Assembly: GCA_023417785.1 (NCBI GenBank) | Contig: JAEZEH010000104.1 | Span: forward strand, 1-6,889 | Source: Bacteroidota bacterium | GTDB lineage: Bacteria; Bacteroidota; Bacteroidia; Cytophagales; Cyclobacteriaceae | DNA: 6,889 nt | Direction of reading: 5' to 3' | In this document: piece after piece, positions 1 through 6,562 of the stretch | Numbering within the stretch: position 1 is the stretch's first letter | How the letters are laid out: every line of letters starts with the position of its first letter | Position numbers and translations under genes: made by a program | The notes under the pieces: generated by a model | Told to the model about the DNA's origin: nothing | Databases searched by the model: none | What the model saw: the letters and a program-made list of their open reading frames with translations, nothing else

Positions 1-1586
1 GGATTCTGAAACAGAACTGCTGTTGCAAGTTGAAACGCATCGGTAGTAAGCCGCTCCTGCCCCTTCGTGTTATCCTTGTTCAGGAATCGGTTCAGCATCA
101 CACCACCAAATTCCATACTCGCCACGGTGTTCCTAATGAAGGGATGTAGTGTTGCATAGAAGGCTTCCTTCTCGCGGACATCCTGGACAAAGACCAACAT
201 CTCAGACGCAAGGACAGCTTCGCTTCCCACAAAATTAGGATACATCCGCTCCCATCCGCGTGGCAGCGTTGCGCCGTGGAAGATGATCATCAAACCATGG
301 TCGTTGGCCTCGGAAAGTATGTCTTCATACAAACGCATCGTTTCCTGCTTATCGCCACCGAAGAAATCCACCTTCAATCCTTTCACCCCAACTTCCTGAA
401 GCCACTTCATCTCGCGCTTTCGCGCAATCGATGTATTCATTTTATTAAGCGGCGTCATAAAGGCATCGTTTACGGCTCCGTTGGAATTGTACCACAAAAA
501 GACGTCAACCCCTTTCGACTTTGCGTACTGGATCAGATTCTCCATCTTGTCATAGCCTATTTTCTGATCCCACCAGGCATCGATCAGGATGTATTCATAA
601 TTCATAGCTGCGGCGAGATCAATGTATTTCACCTGGTCTTCGAAATTCATACTGTTGTCCTGCCATACGATCCAGCTCCAGGTGCCACGCCCATAGCGAT
701 AGGGTTGTGAGGGTTTATAGAGAGGTTCGACGACATCAAAGGGAATGGTGGTCTCAACTATCGGCTTGAGGGACGCTCCCACTGTAACGGTCCGCCACGG
801 TGTAACGCCGGGCAGGCCAAGTTGTGCTTCCGAGCTACCGAACCCATTGTTTTGTTTTGGATTTGGATACTCAATTGTATACAGGCCATTTTCAAATCTG
901 CTAAGCTGCGATGCACAGTAAAGGCTGCTCACACCTGTTTCGGAAAGCAACACCCAGCCGTTGTTCCCGACGCGGAAGAGACCCGGAAATACGTATCCTT
1001 CCGGAGAGGTTGTTTGTTCCAGCGGAGCATCGGCCTGATAGCCGCTTTCATAACTCGGGGTTGTTCGCGCGAAGCCGCCCATCGGCGTCATCATTGGAGA
1101 AAGGAAAGCTGTTGTAGCAGAGGGGAACCTGAAGCCCGTGGTTTCTCTGGTGACGACACACGCCAGTGTTTCTTCCCATTTTGGTAGTTCATACCGAAAG
1201 GCGACGTCGTTTGCGCTTACGTGGAATAAAACTGAAATGGGCTTCCCGTCGGAATTCTTAAATGTGCATCTTAATGTATTCGCCTTGTACGTAATATGCG
1301 ATCGTTTAATTCTATCCTGCGTGTACTCCTTATCAATCTGGCCGGTATCAGATTCGGTAAGTACCATGTTCGTGCTGAAGTCACCTTCGTTAGTGATCAG
1401 TCCCAATGGCGAATCCTCAAGTATAACCGTTCCGTTGTAGGAAACCGAGTAAACGGGGGTACCGCTCCTGACAGATACGTTTAGCTTCAATTGTTTGTCG
1501 GGGCTTGAAATTGTGACAACGTTTTGTGAATAACTCTGTACCCAGATCATCAGTGCTGAAACTGACAGGAATATTCGTGCTTTCAT
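1..1586 (-). CDS. Secreted GH97 glycoside hydrolase (alpha-glucosidase/alpha-galactosidase type), C-terminus outside window
   Basis: About 528 residues are visible; GH97 enzymes are usually around 650 to 700, so the C-terminal end lies beyond the left edge. The start at 1586 gives a signal peptide (MKARIFLSVSALMIWVQSYS, then QN), pointing to export, probably to the periplasm. Residues from about 22 to 270 match the N-terminal beta-sandwich of GH97. The TIM barrel follows, with TWSW at 302-305, LIDAWWD at 334-340 and GLKVDFFGGD around 403-412. In the retaining GH97 branch (the B. thetaiotaomicron BT1871 alpha-galactosidase type) an Asp in this barrel segment is the nucleophile, and Asp407 fits that place. 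Glu456 or Glu462 in GSEAVLASE is the likely acid/base. The inverting SusB branch uses a different base, so a retaining mechanism is inferred. The family call is firm, the substrate is not. No SD is seen before the start, and the upstream block at 1618-1696 is shared with the GH9 gene. Confidence 0.93.
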   Translation of the reverse strand, partial: MKARIFLSVSALMIWVQSYSQNVVTISSPDKQLKLNVSVRSGTPVYSVSYNGTVILEDSPLGLITNEGDFSTNMVLTESDTGQIDKEYTQDRIKRSHITYKANTLRCTFKNSDGKPISVLFHVSANDVAFRYELPKWEETLACVVTRETTGFRFPSATTAFLSPMMTPMGGFARTTPSYESGYQADAPLEQTTSPEGYVFPGLFRVGNNGWVLLSETGVSSLYCASQLSRFENGLYTIEYPNPKQNNGFGSSEAQLGLPGVTPWRTVTVGASLKPIVETTIPFDVVEPLYKPSQPYRYGRGTWSWIVWQDNSMNFEDQVKYIDLAAAMNYEYILIDAWWDQKIGYDKMENLIQYAKSKGVDVFLWYNSNGAVNDAFMTPLNKMNTSIARKREMKWLQEVGVKGLKVDFFGGDKQETMRLYEDILSEANDHGLMIIFHGATLPRGWERMYPNFVGSEAVLASEMLVFVQDVREKEAFYATLHPFIRNTVASMEFGGVMLNRFLNKDNTKGQERLTTDAFQLATAVLFQN

Positions 1587-1617
1587 TGGTGGTAGTTTTT
1601 TAGTCCGGTGGTCAGTG

Positions 1618-1696
1618 TGTAAATGTAAAAGAAACACTTACTAAAAACTATCATCGGGAAACAATTCACAAGGGAGTATTACCGTGTATAAAAAAA
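1618..1696 (-). promoter_or_regulatory. Upstream control block of the GH97 gene, shared with the GH9 gene
   Basis: This 79-bp stretch aligns without gaps to 6159-6237 at about 75% identity. Its gene-proximal edge is 31 nt from the GH97 start codon. On the minus strand the best conserved parts are a T-run followed by ATACrCGGT, a TACT core, a GATAGT element, and an AAGTGTTT element one base before TTTTACATTTACA. TACATTTA resembles the Bacteroidota -7 box (TAnnTTTG), but no TTTG is seen 19 bp upstream. A promoter that depends on an activator binding the distal half is therefore a reasonable inference. The regulator is unknown. Confidence 0.75.
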
Positions 1697-1872
1697 TGTT
1701 CGTGATGTGGTCTTGGGCTCTGGTCGCAATGCAGGGCATGAGTTACACGAACGTGGCAACAAACTGGTGGGCAGATGAGAAAAAGAAAAGTATGTCACAA
1801 AAGAACCAGCGCCGAAAAGCTTGGTTCTTATATCAGGAACCATAAGTTAATAGCAACTCGCGAGGGTGTGGA
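1697..1872. other. Intergenic gap between the ferredoxin gene and the GH97 control block
   Basis: No coding region is supported here. The gap holds a 7-bp inverted repeat, GTTCGTG at 1698-1704 and CACGAAC at 1746-1752, with a 41-nt spacer, directly upstream of the GH97 control block. A weak hairpin (GGTTC/GAACC) lies around 1823-1842. It could mark the end of the ferredoxin transcript, but it lacks a proper T-tract, so no terminator is called. Confidence 0.5.
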
Positions 1873-2154
1873 TTACTTACCTGACAGGTTTTCGACTGCT
1901 GAGTGAAAAATCCTGTGAGCAGATTGTTCATCCACCTGCAAGTGCCATTCGTTACCCGGCATAACGGCGAGCACCGGACCCGCCTTACAGCGATCGGTGC
2001 AGCCTGTCTTGATAACCTCTACCCTTTTCCGCAGGTGAGAGTGTTTCACTTCACTCTTAAGTTGCTTCAACAAATGCTTGCCCCCTCTGGCCTTGCATTT
2101 ACTTCCGCAGCATACATAAAAAACACATTCGGGAGTGCGTGAAAAATGCTTCAT
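1873..2154 (-). CDS. Thioredoxin-like [2Fe-2S] ferredoxin
   Basis: This 93-residue protein has no signal peptide and is probably a cytoplasmic electron carrier. The pattern resembles the thioredoxin-fold [2Fe-2S] ferredoxin family (Aquifex Fd, Clostridium pasteurianum 2Fe-2S Fd, and the NuoE-like fold). An N-terminal strand ends in a Cys cluster (YVCCGSKC, Cys15, Cys16 and Cys20). A second pair sits in KTGCTDRCKAGP (Cys52 and Cys56), followed by a VLAVMP strand and a C-terminal helix. The likely ligands are Cys15 or Cys16, Cys20, Cys52 and Cys56. Cys10 is an extra cysteine. The ATG at 2154 lies about 113 bp downstream of the ferritin stop, beyond a terminator, so it is probably transcribed separately or by readthrough. 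No convincing promoter was found. The place next to ferritin suggests a role in iron or redox handling, which is inference. Confidence 0.85.
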   Translation of the reverse strand: MKHFSRTPECVFYVCCGSKCKARGGKHLLKQLKSEVKHSHLRKRVEVIKTGCTDRCKAGPVLAVMPGNEWHLQVDEQSAHRIFHSAVENLSGK

Positions 2155-2211
2155 CTAAAGCAACTTTTGATGTACCATATAACTTTAAACCTTCTGTGTC
2201 AGGCAATCAGG

Positions 2212-2240
2212 AAATAAAAAAAGGCTGTTATTGGCAGCCT
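2212..2240 (-). terminator. Intrinsic terminator of the ferritin gene
   Basis: Read on the minus strand, AGGCTG and CAGCCT form a perfect 6-bp stem (2235-2240 with 2222-2227) around a 7-nt loop. It is followed at once by TTTTTTTATTT. It lies 27 bp after the ferritin stop codon and 57 bp before the ferredoxin start, so it separates the two transcripts. Confidence 0.85.
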
Positions 2241-2267
2241 CTCTCTGTTTCATTTGCCCTCGTTGAA

Positions 2268-2795
2268 CTACTCCCCTTTTTTCAGGTCGTGGATCTCCCG
2301 ATCAATGTCGAAGATGGCATCCTTGTGATTAATCTGATCGAAAATTTCGATGCAGCGACGGGCCTGGGATTCTTCTTCGTATTGCTCGTCGAGGTACCAT
2401 TGCAGGAAGCGTGTTGTCTGATAATCGCGGACCTTCTGGCAATGTTCACTCATTCTGTTGAAGTTCTCAGTTATCTGAATCTCCTGTTCTAACGCCATGA
2501 CGAGCACGGCGCGAAGATCAGAGAAGTTACTTTCAATACTTTTCACTTCGGGAGAAACGGCCAGGGCACCCGCGTGGCTGATATAATGAAATATCTTCAT
2601 CATATGTTCGCGTTCCTCTTCGGACTGTTTTCTGAAAAATTCACCGGTGCCACGAAGCCCCTGTGCATAGCACCAGGCCGACATTGACAAATACAATGCG
2701 GAGGAGTGCGCCTCAACGGCCATTTGCTGATTAAGCATTTCCACCACACTTTCCTGAAGGGATGTTTTTTGACGAAGTATAGATGTAGTTTTCAT
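2268..2795 (-). CDS. ftnA: Ferritin (FtnA-type, non-haem iron storage)
   Basis: The 175-residue protein is typical in length for bacterial ferritin. It forms a four-helix bundle that assembles into a 24-subunit cage, oxidising Fe(II) and storing it as mineral in the cytoplasm. By comparison with E. coli FtnA the whole ferroxidase centre is present: Glu28, Glu61 with Glu-x-x-His to His64, Glu105, Gln138 in LDEQYEEE, and Glu137/Glu140/Glu141 for the additional site. Tyr35 matches the conserved tyrosine next to the centre. No methionine is in the position expected for a haem ligand of bacterioferritin, so it is not Bfr. The ATG at 2795 is preferred over the in-frame TTG two codons upstream, because ATG directly follows an AT-rich leader (ATTGAAA). 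It has its own promoter and terminator, so it looks monocistronic. No clear Fur box was seen. Confidence 0.96.
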   Translation of the reverse strand: MKTTSILRQKTSLQESVVEMLNQQMAVEAHSSALYLSMSAWCYAQGLRGTGEFFRKQSEEEREHMMKIFHYISHAGALAVSPEVKSIESNFSDLRAVLVMALEQEIQITENFNRMSEHCQKVRDYQTTRFLQWYLDEQYEEESQARRCIEIFDQINHKDAIFDIDREIHDLKKGE

Positions 2796-2825
2796 TTTCA
2801 ATGTTTAGTCGGAATTAGAGATTCA

Positions 2826-2856
2826 CGAATGTAGAACTCAAAAGCACTATGACAAA
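2826..2856 (-). promoter_or_regulatory. Bacteroidota-type promoter of the ferritin gene
   Basis: On the minus strand there is TTTG (2853-2856), then exactly 19 bp, then TACATTCG (2826-2833). This matches the Bacteroidota primary-sigma pattern TTTG-N19-TAnnTTTG except for one base in the -7 box. Transcription would begin near 2820, giving a leader of roughly 25 nt before the ATG at 2795. Confidence 0.7.
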
Positions 2857-2896
2857 ATAATCATGCCGGTGGAATGTAATTTGGAAACAGTCTAAT

Positions 2897-3241
2897 TCAG
2901 ACGGCTGCGGCAGCCACAGCCTGAGGACTGATGGAATTTCTGAGAAGGAGATCCTGGAGTTTCAGTTCATACATCATTTGGCCATATAAAGTGCGTAATC
3001 GAGCAAAATCGGCCAGCGGCAATATAATAACGTCGCCCCGCGATGAAAGCGGAACGCGTACTTCGTCACACGCGTTTGAAACGTCCGAGAGATATGCTTC
3101 GATGTCCGTAGCTACCATGGATGAGAAGGTGAGCAAAAACTCGCAGGTCGACTGCTTTATAGTCCGTTCGCCCACCAAAAGCATAAACGAATTGCCGGTG
3201 TGAGTGAGTGAAAAAGGAATGCTTAGCGTAAGGGTTTCCAA
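2897..3241 (-). CDS. Small protein of unknown function (114 aa)
   Basis: I do not recognise the family with confidence. The protein begins with short beta-like stretches (residues 1-40, with LTLSIPFSL and SFMLLVGE). A middle segment rich in Val, Asp and Ser follows, then VIILPLADFARLRTLYGQMMYELKLQDLLL (about 70-100), which looks helical, and an Ala/Val tail. There is no signal peptide or membrane segment, so it is probably cytoplasmic. The layout loosely recalls small Bacteroidota proteins of the DUF6686 kind, but without their cysteines; this is a weak guess. The start is uncertain. A TTG at 3241 fits the promoter at 3261-3290 with a very short leader, while the first ATG in frame is at 3184 and would give 95 residues. 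The coding bias and the matching promoter support it as a real gene. Confidence 0.65.
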   Translation of the reverse strand: METLTLSIPFSLTHTGNSFMLLVGERTIKQSTCEFLLTFSSMVATDIEAYLSDVSNACDEVRVPLSSRGDVIILPLADFARLRTLYGQMMYELKLQDLLLRNSISPQAVAAAAV

Positions 3242-3260
3242 GCTTTTGGACTTTGATGTA

Positions 3261-3290
3261 CAAAAGTACTGACGAAACGGGAAAATGCAA
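3261..3290 (-). promoter_or_regulatory. Bacteroidota-type promoter of the 114-aa gene
   Basis: On the minus strand there is TTG (3288-3290), then exactly 19 bp, then TACTTTTG (3261-3268), a full match to the -7 box TAnnTTTG. The predicted start point near 3254 leaves only about 13 nt before the TTG start at 3241, or about 70 nt before the ATG at 3184. Confidence 0.75.
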
Positions 3291-3291
3291 T

Positions 3292-3545
3292 GCTTACGTA
3301 GACAAATTCTAAATAAAATAGGGCAATGACTATCAGTCGGTTATGTGGAACGGGCACTCGACCCGGATTAACAAGCTAAATAGGGTTTGGGGGAAAGGAG
3401 GCGCGATAATATTACCAGGGTTTATCAGGTTGGTGAAGCGACATCCTGCTACGTTGGTCCTGTCCCGGAACGACGTCCGGGAATCCCGATGGTCGATAAG
3501 GCCGTTAAGGCTGCTCCCAGACTGATAACTACACTTTGAGACAGA
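3292..3545. other. Intergenic gap with a TCCCGG/CCGGGA hairpin
   Basis: No believable coding region was found on either strand. The stretch contains an inverted repeat TCCCGG (3463-3468) and CCGGGA (3477-3482) with an 8-nt loop. ATCCCGAT follows at once and could compete for the second arm. It resembles the short GC-rich dyads found between bacterial genes (REP-like), but only one copy is seen in the window. A G-rich run lies near 3384-3400. Confidence 0.5.
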
Positions 3546-3575
3546 TAGTCTTGAGCCCTGACGGACCCAAGACTA
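3546..3575 (-). terminator. Hairpin after the GH9 stop codon, probable transcript end
   Basis: TAGTCTTG (3546-3553) and CAAGACTA (3568-3575) form a perfect 8-bp stem. With two G-T wobble pairs the stem continues to 13 pairs around a four-base loop. It lies 8 bp past the GH9 stop. No T-tract follows on the minus strand, so it may act as a 3' stabiliser or a factor-assisted terminator rather than a classical intrinsic one. Confidence 0.6.
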
Positions 3576-3583
3576 CCAAGCCT

Positions 3584-6121
3584 TTAATTTTTGCGTTTCG
3601 CCAGATCCTTGAACGCGGATCCAAAGATAAGATAGCTCGTATTTCCGCCTATCGTACCTTCGTTTTGCCCCCACAGAAATGGCCAGTCATCGTAGTTCTC
3701 GAAATGGTCGGGTTTTCTGAATAATACGCCCGGAGCCACGTTGCCGGGAATGAAAGAAAAATCGGCCCTGTTATTCCCATAGAAGGTAGCCTTGGGACGA
3801 GTAGCCCCTACCGTTGCCACCAGCGAGTAGTTGTGGTATGGATGGCATCCAAAGAGGAAGTTGGTAGCCTTGTAGGCGTGTCTGGCGTCGATGACGTCCG
3901 GGAAGTACTTGTTGGCAAAACACACGGTAGTACCGAAGTTCATAACCGCTCCGCTACCCGCCCAGTTACCCAGACCGATAGGCACCCCGTATGGATTATC
4001 CTTTTCGAGTCCTAGAATGTATTCGTTATATTTCAAAACATAGGGGCGAAGTTTTTCCTTATAAGACGCGTCCAGATGCGGGATGGCATTCAACGCGGTC
4101 AACAGCGTGAATGTCACATTGCGGTCCAGCGCAGGCCACAGTAGTTCCTGAAACTTGTCGATATATTGTTGTTCTCCTGTCGCGATGTACAATTGAAGGT
4201 TAGAGCCAACATTTGCAAACCGGCCCCAGCCCGTGTTGTCCTCCGGCTCATTGGCTATTAACTCCGATGCCTCTTCCAGAAGTCTTTTCGACTGTTGCAG
4301 TGCCCTTGCTGCAAGGTCGTCGTTATAGCCTTTCAAGGCCCGGCTTGCCGCGGCAAACATCGTTGCTGCGCTGAGATCGAGTCGTGGATTGCGGGATGTA
4401 AATGCCCACATATCGTCTTTTACTCCGCTGGATCGTCCGTCTGCGGCAACTTCGTACGGCCCCAGATCGGAGTTGTATGGCAGGCCATCCGTTAACGATG
4501 CGGCGTCACCAAGGTGATGGTAATTGTCAAGAACAGAATTCGAGAGTGTTTGCGCCATGTGGCCGATTATTTCCGCCTGAGCCACCAGGTTCAGAGTTCC
4601 GTGCTCGATGAACTGCAAAACGTCGGGTGTTCCGTCGGGACGGTGAAGGTCAACGTAACGTTGTTTCTGGTCGATGAAAGTCTGATCCCGCTGGGGTTTG
4701 AAATATTCCCAGGTTTGTACGAAGTTATGCACCACGCTGATATTCGATCCCGTCTCGATATCAAAATCTCCTGCGTCGAAGAAACCACCGACGTTCAATC
4801 CGGGGATCAGGTCGAGTGCCTTATACTTTGTATCGGTTGTCGGCCCTTGTGCATGCAGGTCGAAGTGATCGGTGTTCGGCGGTGCCTGACGATACCCGTC
4901 TTTGAAGGGCTCGCCGTGCCATACACGGTAAGCTTCATTCACATACATGTGGTTCATATGTATGGGTATCCATATATCACTGGTGGCATCGGTGATCTTG
5001 TCATAGACGTTTTCCTCGATCAGAAAATTGTTTGTCTTGAATTTGCCATACTGGATATAGTATATACCGGGGTCTTTGACAGTCGAGAAATCGAATTTCA
5101 CATAGTGATATTTGAAATAGTTGCCCCACGGTAAGATTTTGCCGCTGAAGACTTCAGTAGCGTTGCCGTCGTTTCCAAGCTTGAACAGAGAGCCTCTTGC
5201 AAGGGGTTTGTCTTTCTTATCAAGCTCAATCACCGCGACCTTTTGCTGTGAAGGCGTGTAGCCAACCTGAGAAAAACCAATGTTAGGTTCTCTGATCCAA
5301 CCATTGATTGCATTAGGTTCAACCGTCCAGGTCAGAACCTTCCCCGTTTTACCTGCGGGAAGTATGCTTCGAACGACAAACCAACCGTTCTGCGCCAGTA
5401 CACGGCCGTCGAATAGCATAAGGTCGGCATCATGCGATGTGATTTTCACCAACCGGGATGGGTCATCCGGGGCTAGCAGGAAAGTCCGGCCTTTTTCCAG
5501 TGGAAGCGGATCAATGAATTTACCGGTACCCCTGTCGTCGGAAGTAACATAACCTTTGTATTGTTTGGGCTTCTCACTGTTAGGCCTTGTAATGGTATTG
5601 CCAACCACATAGCGGGGAAAGCGGTTATAGCGCCCATCCATCAGGTAGGTTTTGTTCCAATACTGTGATGGAAGGAACTCAAGATTAAATCCCGCGCTGC
5701 CTTCCAGATTTTTCGGAATGGGCTTATCGAGGTAAACAGAAATCTCCACGCCCTTGCCTTTTGCAGTAACAACAACGCGCGAAGTGAAGTCGTAGTCTTT
5801 GTATGTTAACACAGACTCAATGCTTTTCGACTCGCGGTCAATATTACGCGAGGGAATCTCCGGAACCAGATCCCACTGCTCCGGGGTATTGGAGAGTCTA
5901 ACGGCACCACCCTGTGCTGTTCGCACGCCATGGTGAATTAATTCTATACCGGCGTTCTTCTCATCGTTGAAACCACCGGTAAAAGTGTTGCTATAAACAA
6001 GGACATTGACGCCCTGGGTCTCGAAATATTCAAGATCATTGAGTTTTAAATCCTGACACACAGCACAATTCAACGCCGCCAGCAGCAGCGTAAAAACTGA
6101 AAAAATTATTCGTCTTTTCAT
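3584..6121 (-). CDS. Secreted GH9 beta-glucanase (endoglucanase family) with N-terminal accessory and Ig-like domains
   Basis: This 845-residue enzyme has a signal peptide (MKRRIIFSVFTLLLAALNCAVCQ) with no good lipobox, so it should be exported and soluble. Residues about 24-275 form a beta-rich accessory domain I cannot name. Residues about 278-375 match the Ig-like domain that precedes GH9 modules (IGFSQVGYTP to YYIQYGKFKTNNFLIEE). The (alpha/alpha)6 catalytic domain runs from about 378 to the end. DAGDFD carries Asp449 and Asp452, the usual water-activating pair. GQNEGTIGGN near the C-terminus carries Glu821, the catalytic acid. The usual HHR motif reads NNR here (Arg785 kept), a notable change in the substrate cleft. 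GH9 enzymes cleave beta-1,4-glucans by inversion; cellulose, mixed-linkage glucan or xyloglucan are all possible. The ATG at 6121 is chosen because a longer in-frame start (GTG, 6178) falls inside the conserved control block and would bury the signal peptide. Confidence 0.93.
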   Translation of the reverse strand: MKRRIIFSVFTLLLAALNCAVCQDLKLNDLEYFETQGVNVLVYSNTFTGGFNDEKNAGIELIHHGVRTAQGGAVRLSNTPEQWDLVPEIPSRNIDRESKSIESVLTYKDYDFTSRVVVTAKGKGVEISVYLDKPIPKNLEGSAGFNLEFLPSQYWNKTYLMDGRYNRFPRYVVGNTITRPNSEKPKQYKGYVTSDDRGTGKFIDPLPLEKGRTFLLAPDDPSRLVKITSHDADLMLFDGRVLAQNGWFVVRSILPAGKTGKVLTWTVEPNAINGWIREPNIGFSQVGYTPSQQKVAVIELDKKDKPLARGSLFKLGNDGNATEVFSGKILPWGNYFKYHYVKFDFSTVKDPGIYYIQYGKFKTNNFLIEENVYDKITDATSDIWIPIHMNHMYVNEAYRVWHGEPFKDGYRQAPPNTDHFDLHAQGPTTDTKYKALDLIPGLNVGGFFDAGDFDIETGSNISVVHNFVQTWEYFKPQRDQTFIDQKQRYVDLHRPDGTPDVLQFIEHGTLNLVAQAEIIGHMAQTLSNSVLDNYHHLGDAASLTDGLPYNSDLGPYEVAADGRSSGVKDDMWAFTSRNPRLDLSAATMFAAASRALKGYNDDLAARALQQSKRLLEEASELIANEPEDNTGWGRFANVGSNLQLYIATGEQQYIDKFQELLWPALDRNVTFTLLTALNAIPHLDASYKEKLRPYVLKYNEYILGLEKDNPYGVPIGLGNWAGSGAVMNFGTTVCFANKYFPDVIDARHAYKATNFLFGCHPYHNYSLVATVGATRPKATFYGNNRADFSFIPGNVAPGVLFRKPDHFENYDDWPFLWGQNEGTIGGNTSYLIFGSAFKDLAKRKN

Positions 6122-6158
6122 GAGGATAAATTGATTTCTTAGGGACTGGTTGTTAACA

Positions 6159-6237
6159 TGTAAATGTAAAACAAACACTTCTTAATTACTATCGAAAGTA
6201 AACGGTTCATAAAGTAGTACGACCGCGTATCAAAAAA
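6159..6237 (-). promoter_or_regulatory. Upstream control block of the GH9 gene, shared with the GH97 gene
   Basis: This is the second copy of the 79-bp block at 1618-1696, aligned without gaps. It ends 37 nt before the GH9 ATG. Both copies keep a T-run, ATACrCGGT, TACT, GATAGT and the AAGTGTTT plus TTTTACATTTACA elements in the same spacing. Two copies with the same orientation and nearly the same distance to the start codon argue for a common regulator. None of the three genes lying between the two glycosidases carries the block. Confidence 0.75.
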
Positions 6238-6511
6238 AAGCATTTGAGCGTTCCTATCGTATGGTTGGCCAATCATATCTTGGAGGAGTTCACAAAATCA
6301 AAGGCAGTCTTCGATTCGAAGTGAGGTAACCACGCCTTCGCCCCGCGGGGAAATCCGGCACGATCAGTACGGGTCACGGGAACTCCTTCCGGAAATCTAA
6401 GGGCATTCGCGGTACAGCATGAGCGGGATAGCGGGATACCTGCAAGTAATCTGGTTTCCGTAGTGCGTTAGCGGGAATACGGGACGCCCCAAAGAAGCAG
6501 ACAGGATGCAA
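6238..6511. other. Non-coding divergent intergenic region rich in dyads
   Basis: No coding region is supported. Several dyads are visible. TATGGTTGGCCAATCATA (6260-6277) is an 18-bp palindrome with one mismatched pair. CTTCGATTCGAAG (6309-6321) is a 13-bp perfect dyad around one central base. CCCCGCGGGG (6341-6350) is a perfect 10-bp palindrome. TTCCGGAA lies near 6389-6396. GCGGGATA is repeated twice in tandem from 6423, with looser CGGGA copies to about 6485. The first dyad is about 140 bp upstream of the GH9 start and has the look of an operator for a dimeric regulator. Confidence 0.55.
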
Positions 6512-6552
6512 GGAGGATCGGAGGATACAGGGAGGATACAGGGAGGATGCAT
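6512..6552 (+). repeat. 11-bp tandem array, unit GGAGGATACAG
   Basis: There are two exact copies at 6520-6530 and 6531-6541, a third degenerate copy GGAGGATGCAT at 6542-6552, and a partial GGAGGATC at 6512-6519. The unit length equals that of the next array. The ATACAG core is the reverse complement of the CTGTAT core of the next array. Confidence 0.9.
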
Positions 6553-6562
6553 GAAGCCTGAT

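Noticed and set aside
276..710. Open plus-strand frame of 144 codons
   Set aside because: It is antisense to the GH97 catalytic barrel, where LIDAWWD and KVDFF are encoded on the other strand.
2796..2801. Ferritin start at TTG two codons upstream
   Set aside because: The ATG at 2795 is in frame and has a typical AT-rich leader, and ferritins need no such extension.
3343..3525. Possible 60-codon plus-strand gene in the gap before GH9
   Set aside because: There is no promoter, no ribosome site and no recognisable domain, and the stretch is dominated by GC-rich dyads.
4514..5134. Open plus-strand frame of 206 codons
   Set aside because: It lies wholly antisense to the GH9 gene, whose frame has clear family motifs across the same stretch. 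The translated product has no recognisable domain.
6122..6178. Extended GH9 start at a GTG, adding 19 residues
   Set aside because: The added codons are the conserved control block itself, and the extension would place 19 residues ahead of a normal signal peptide.
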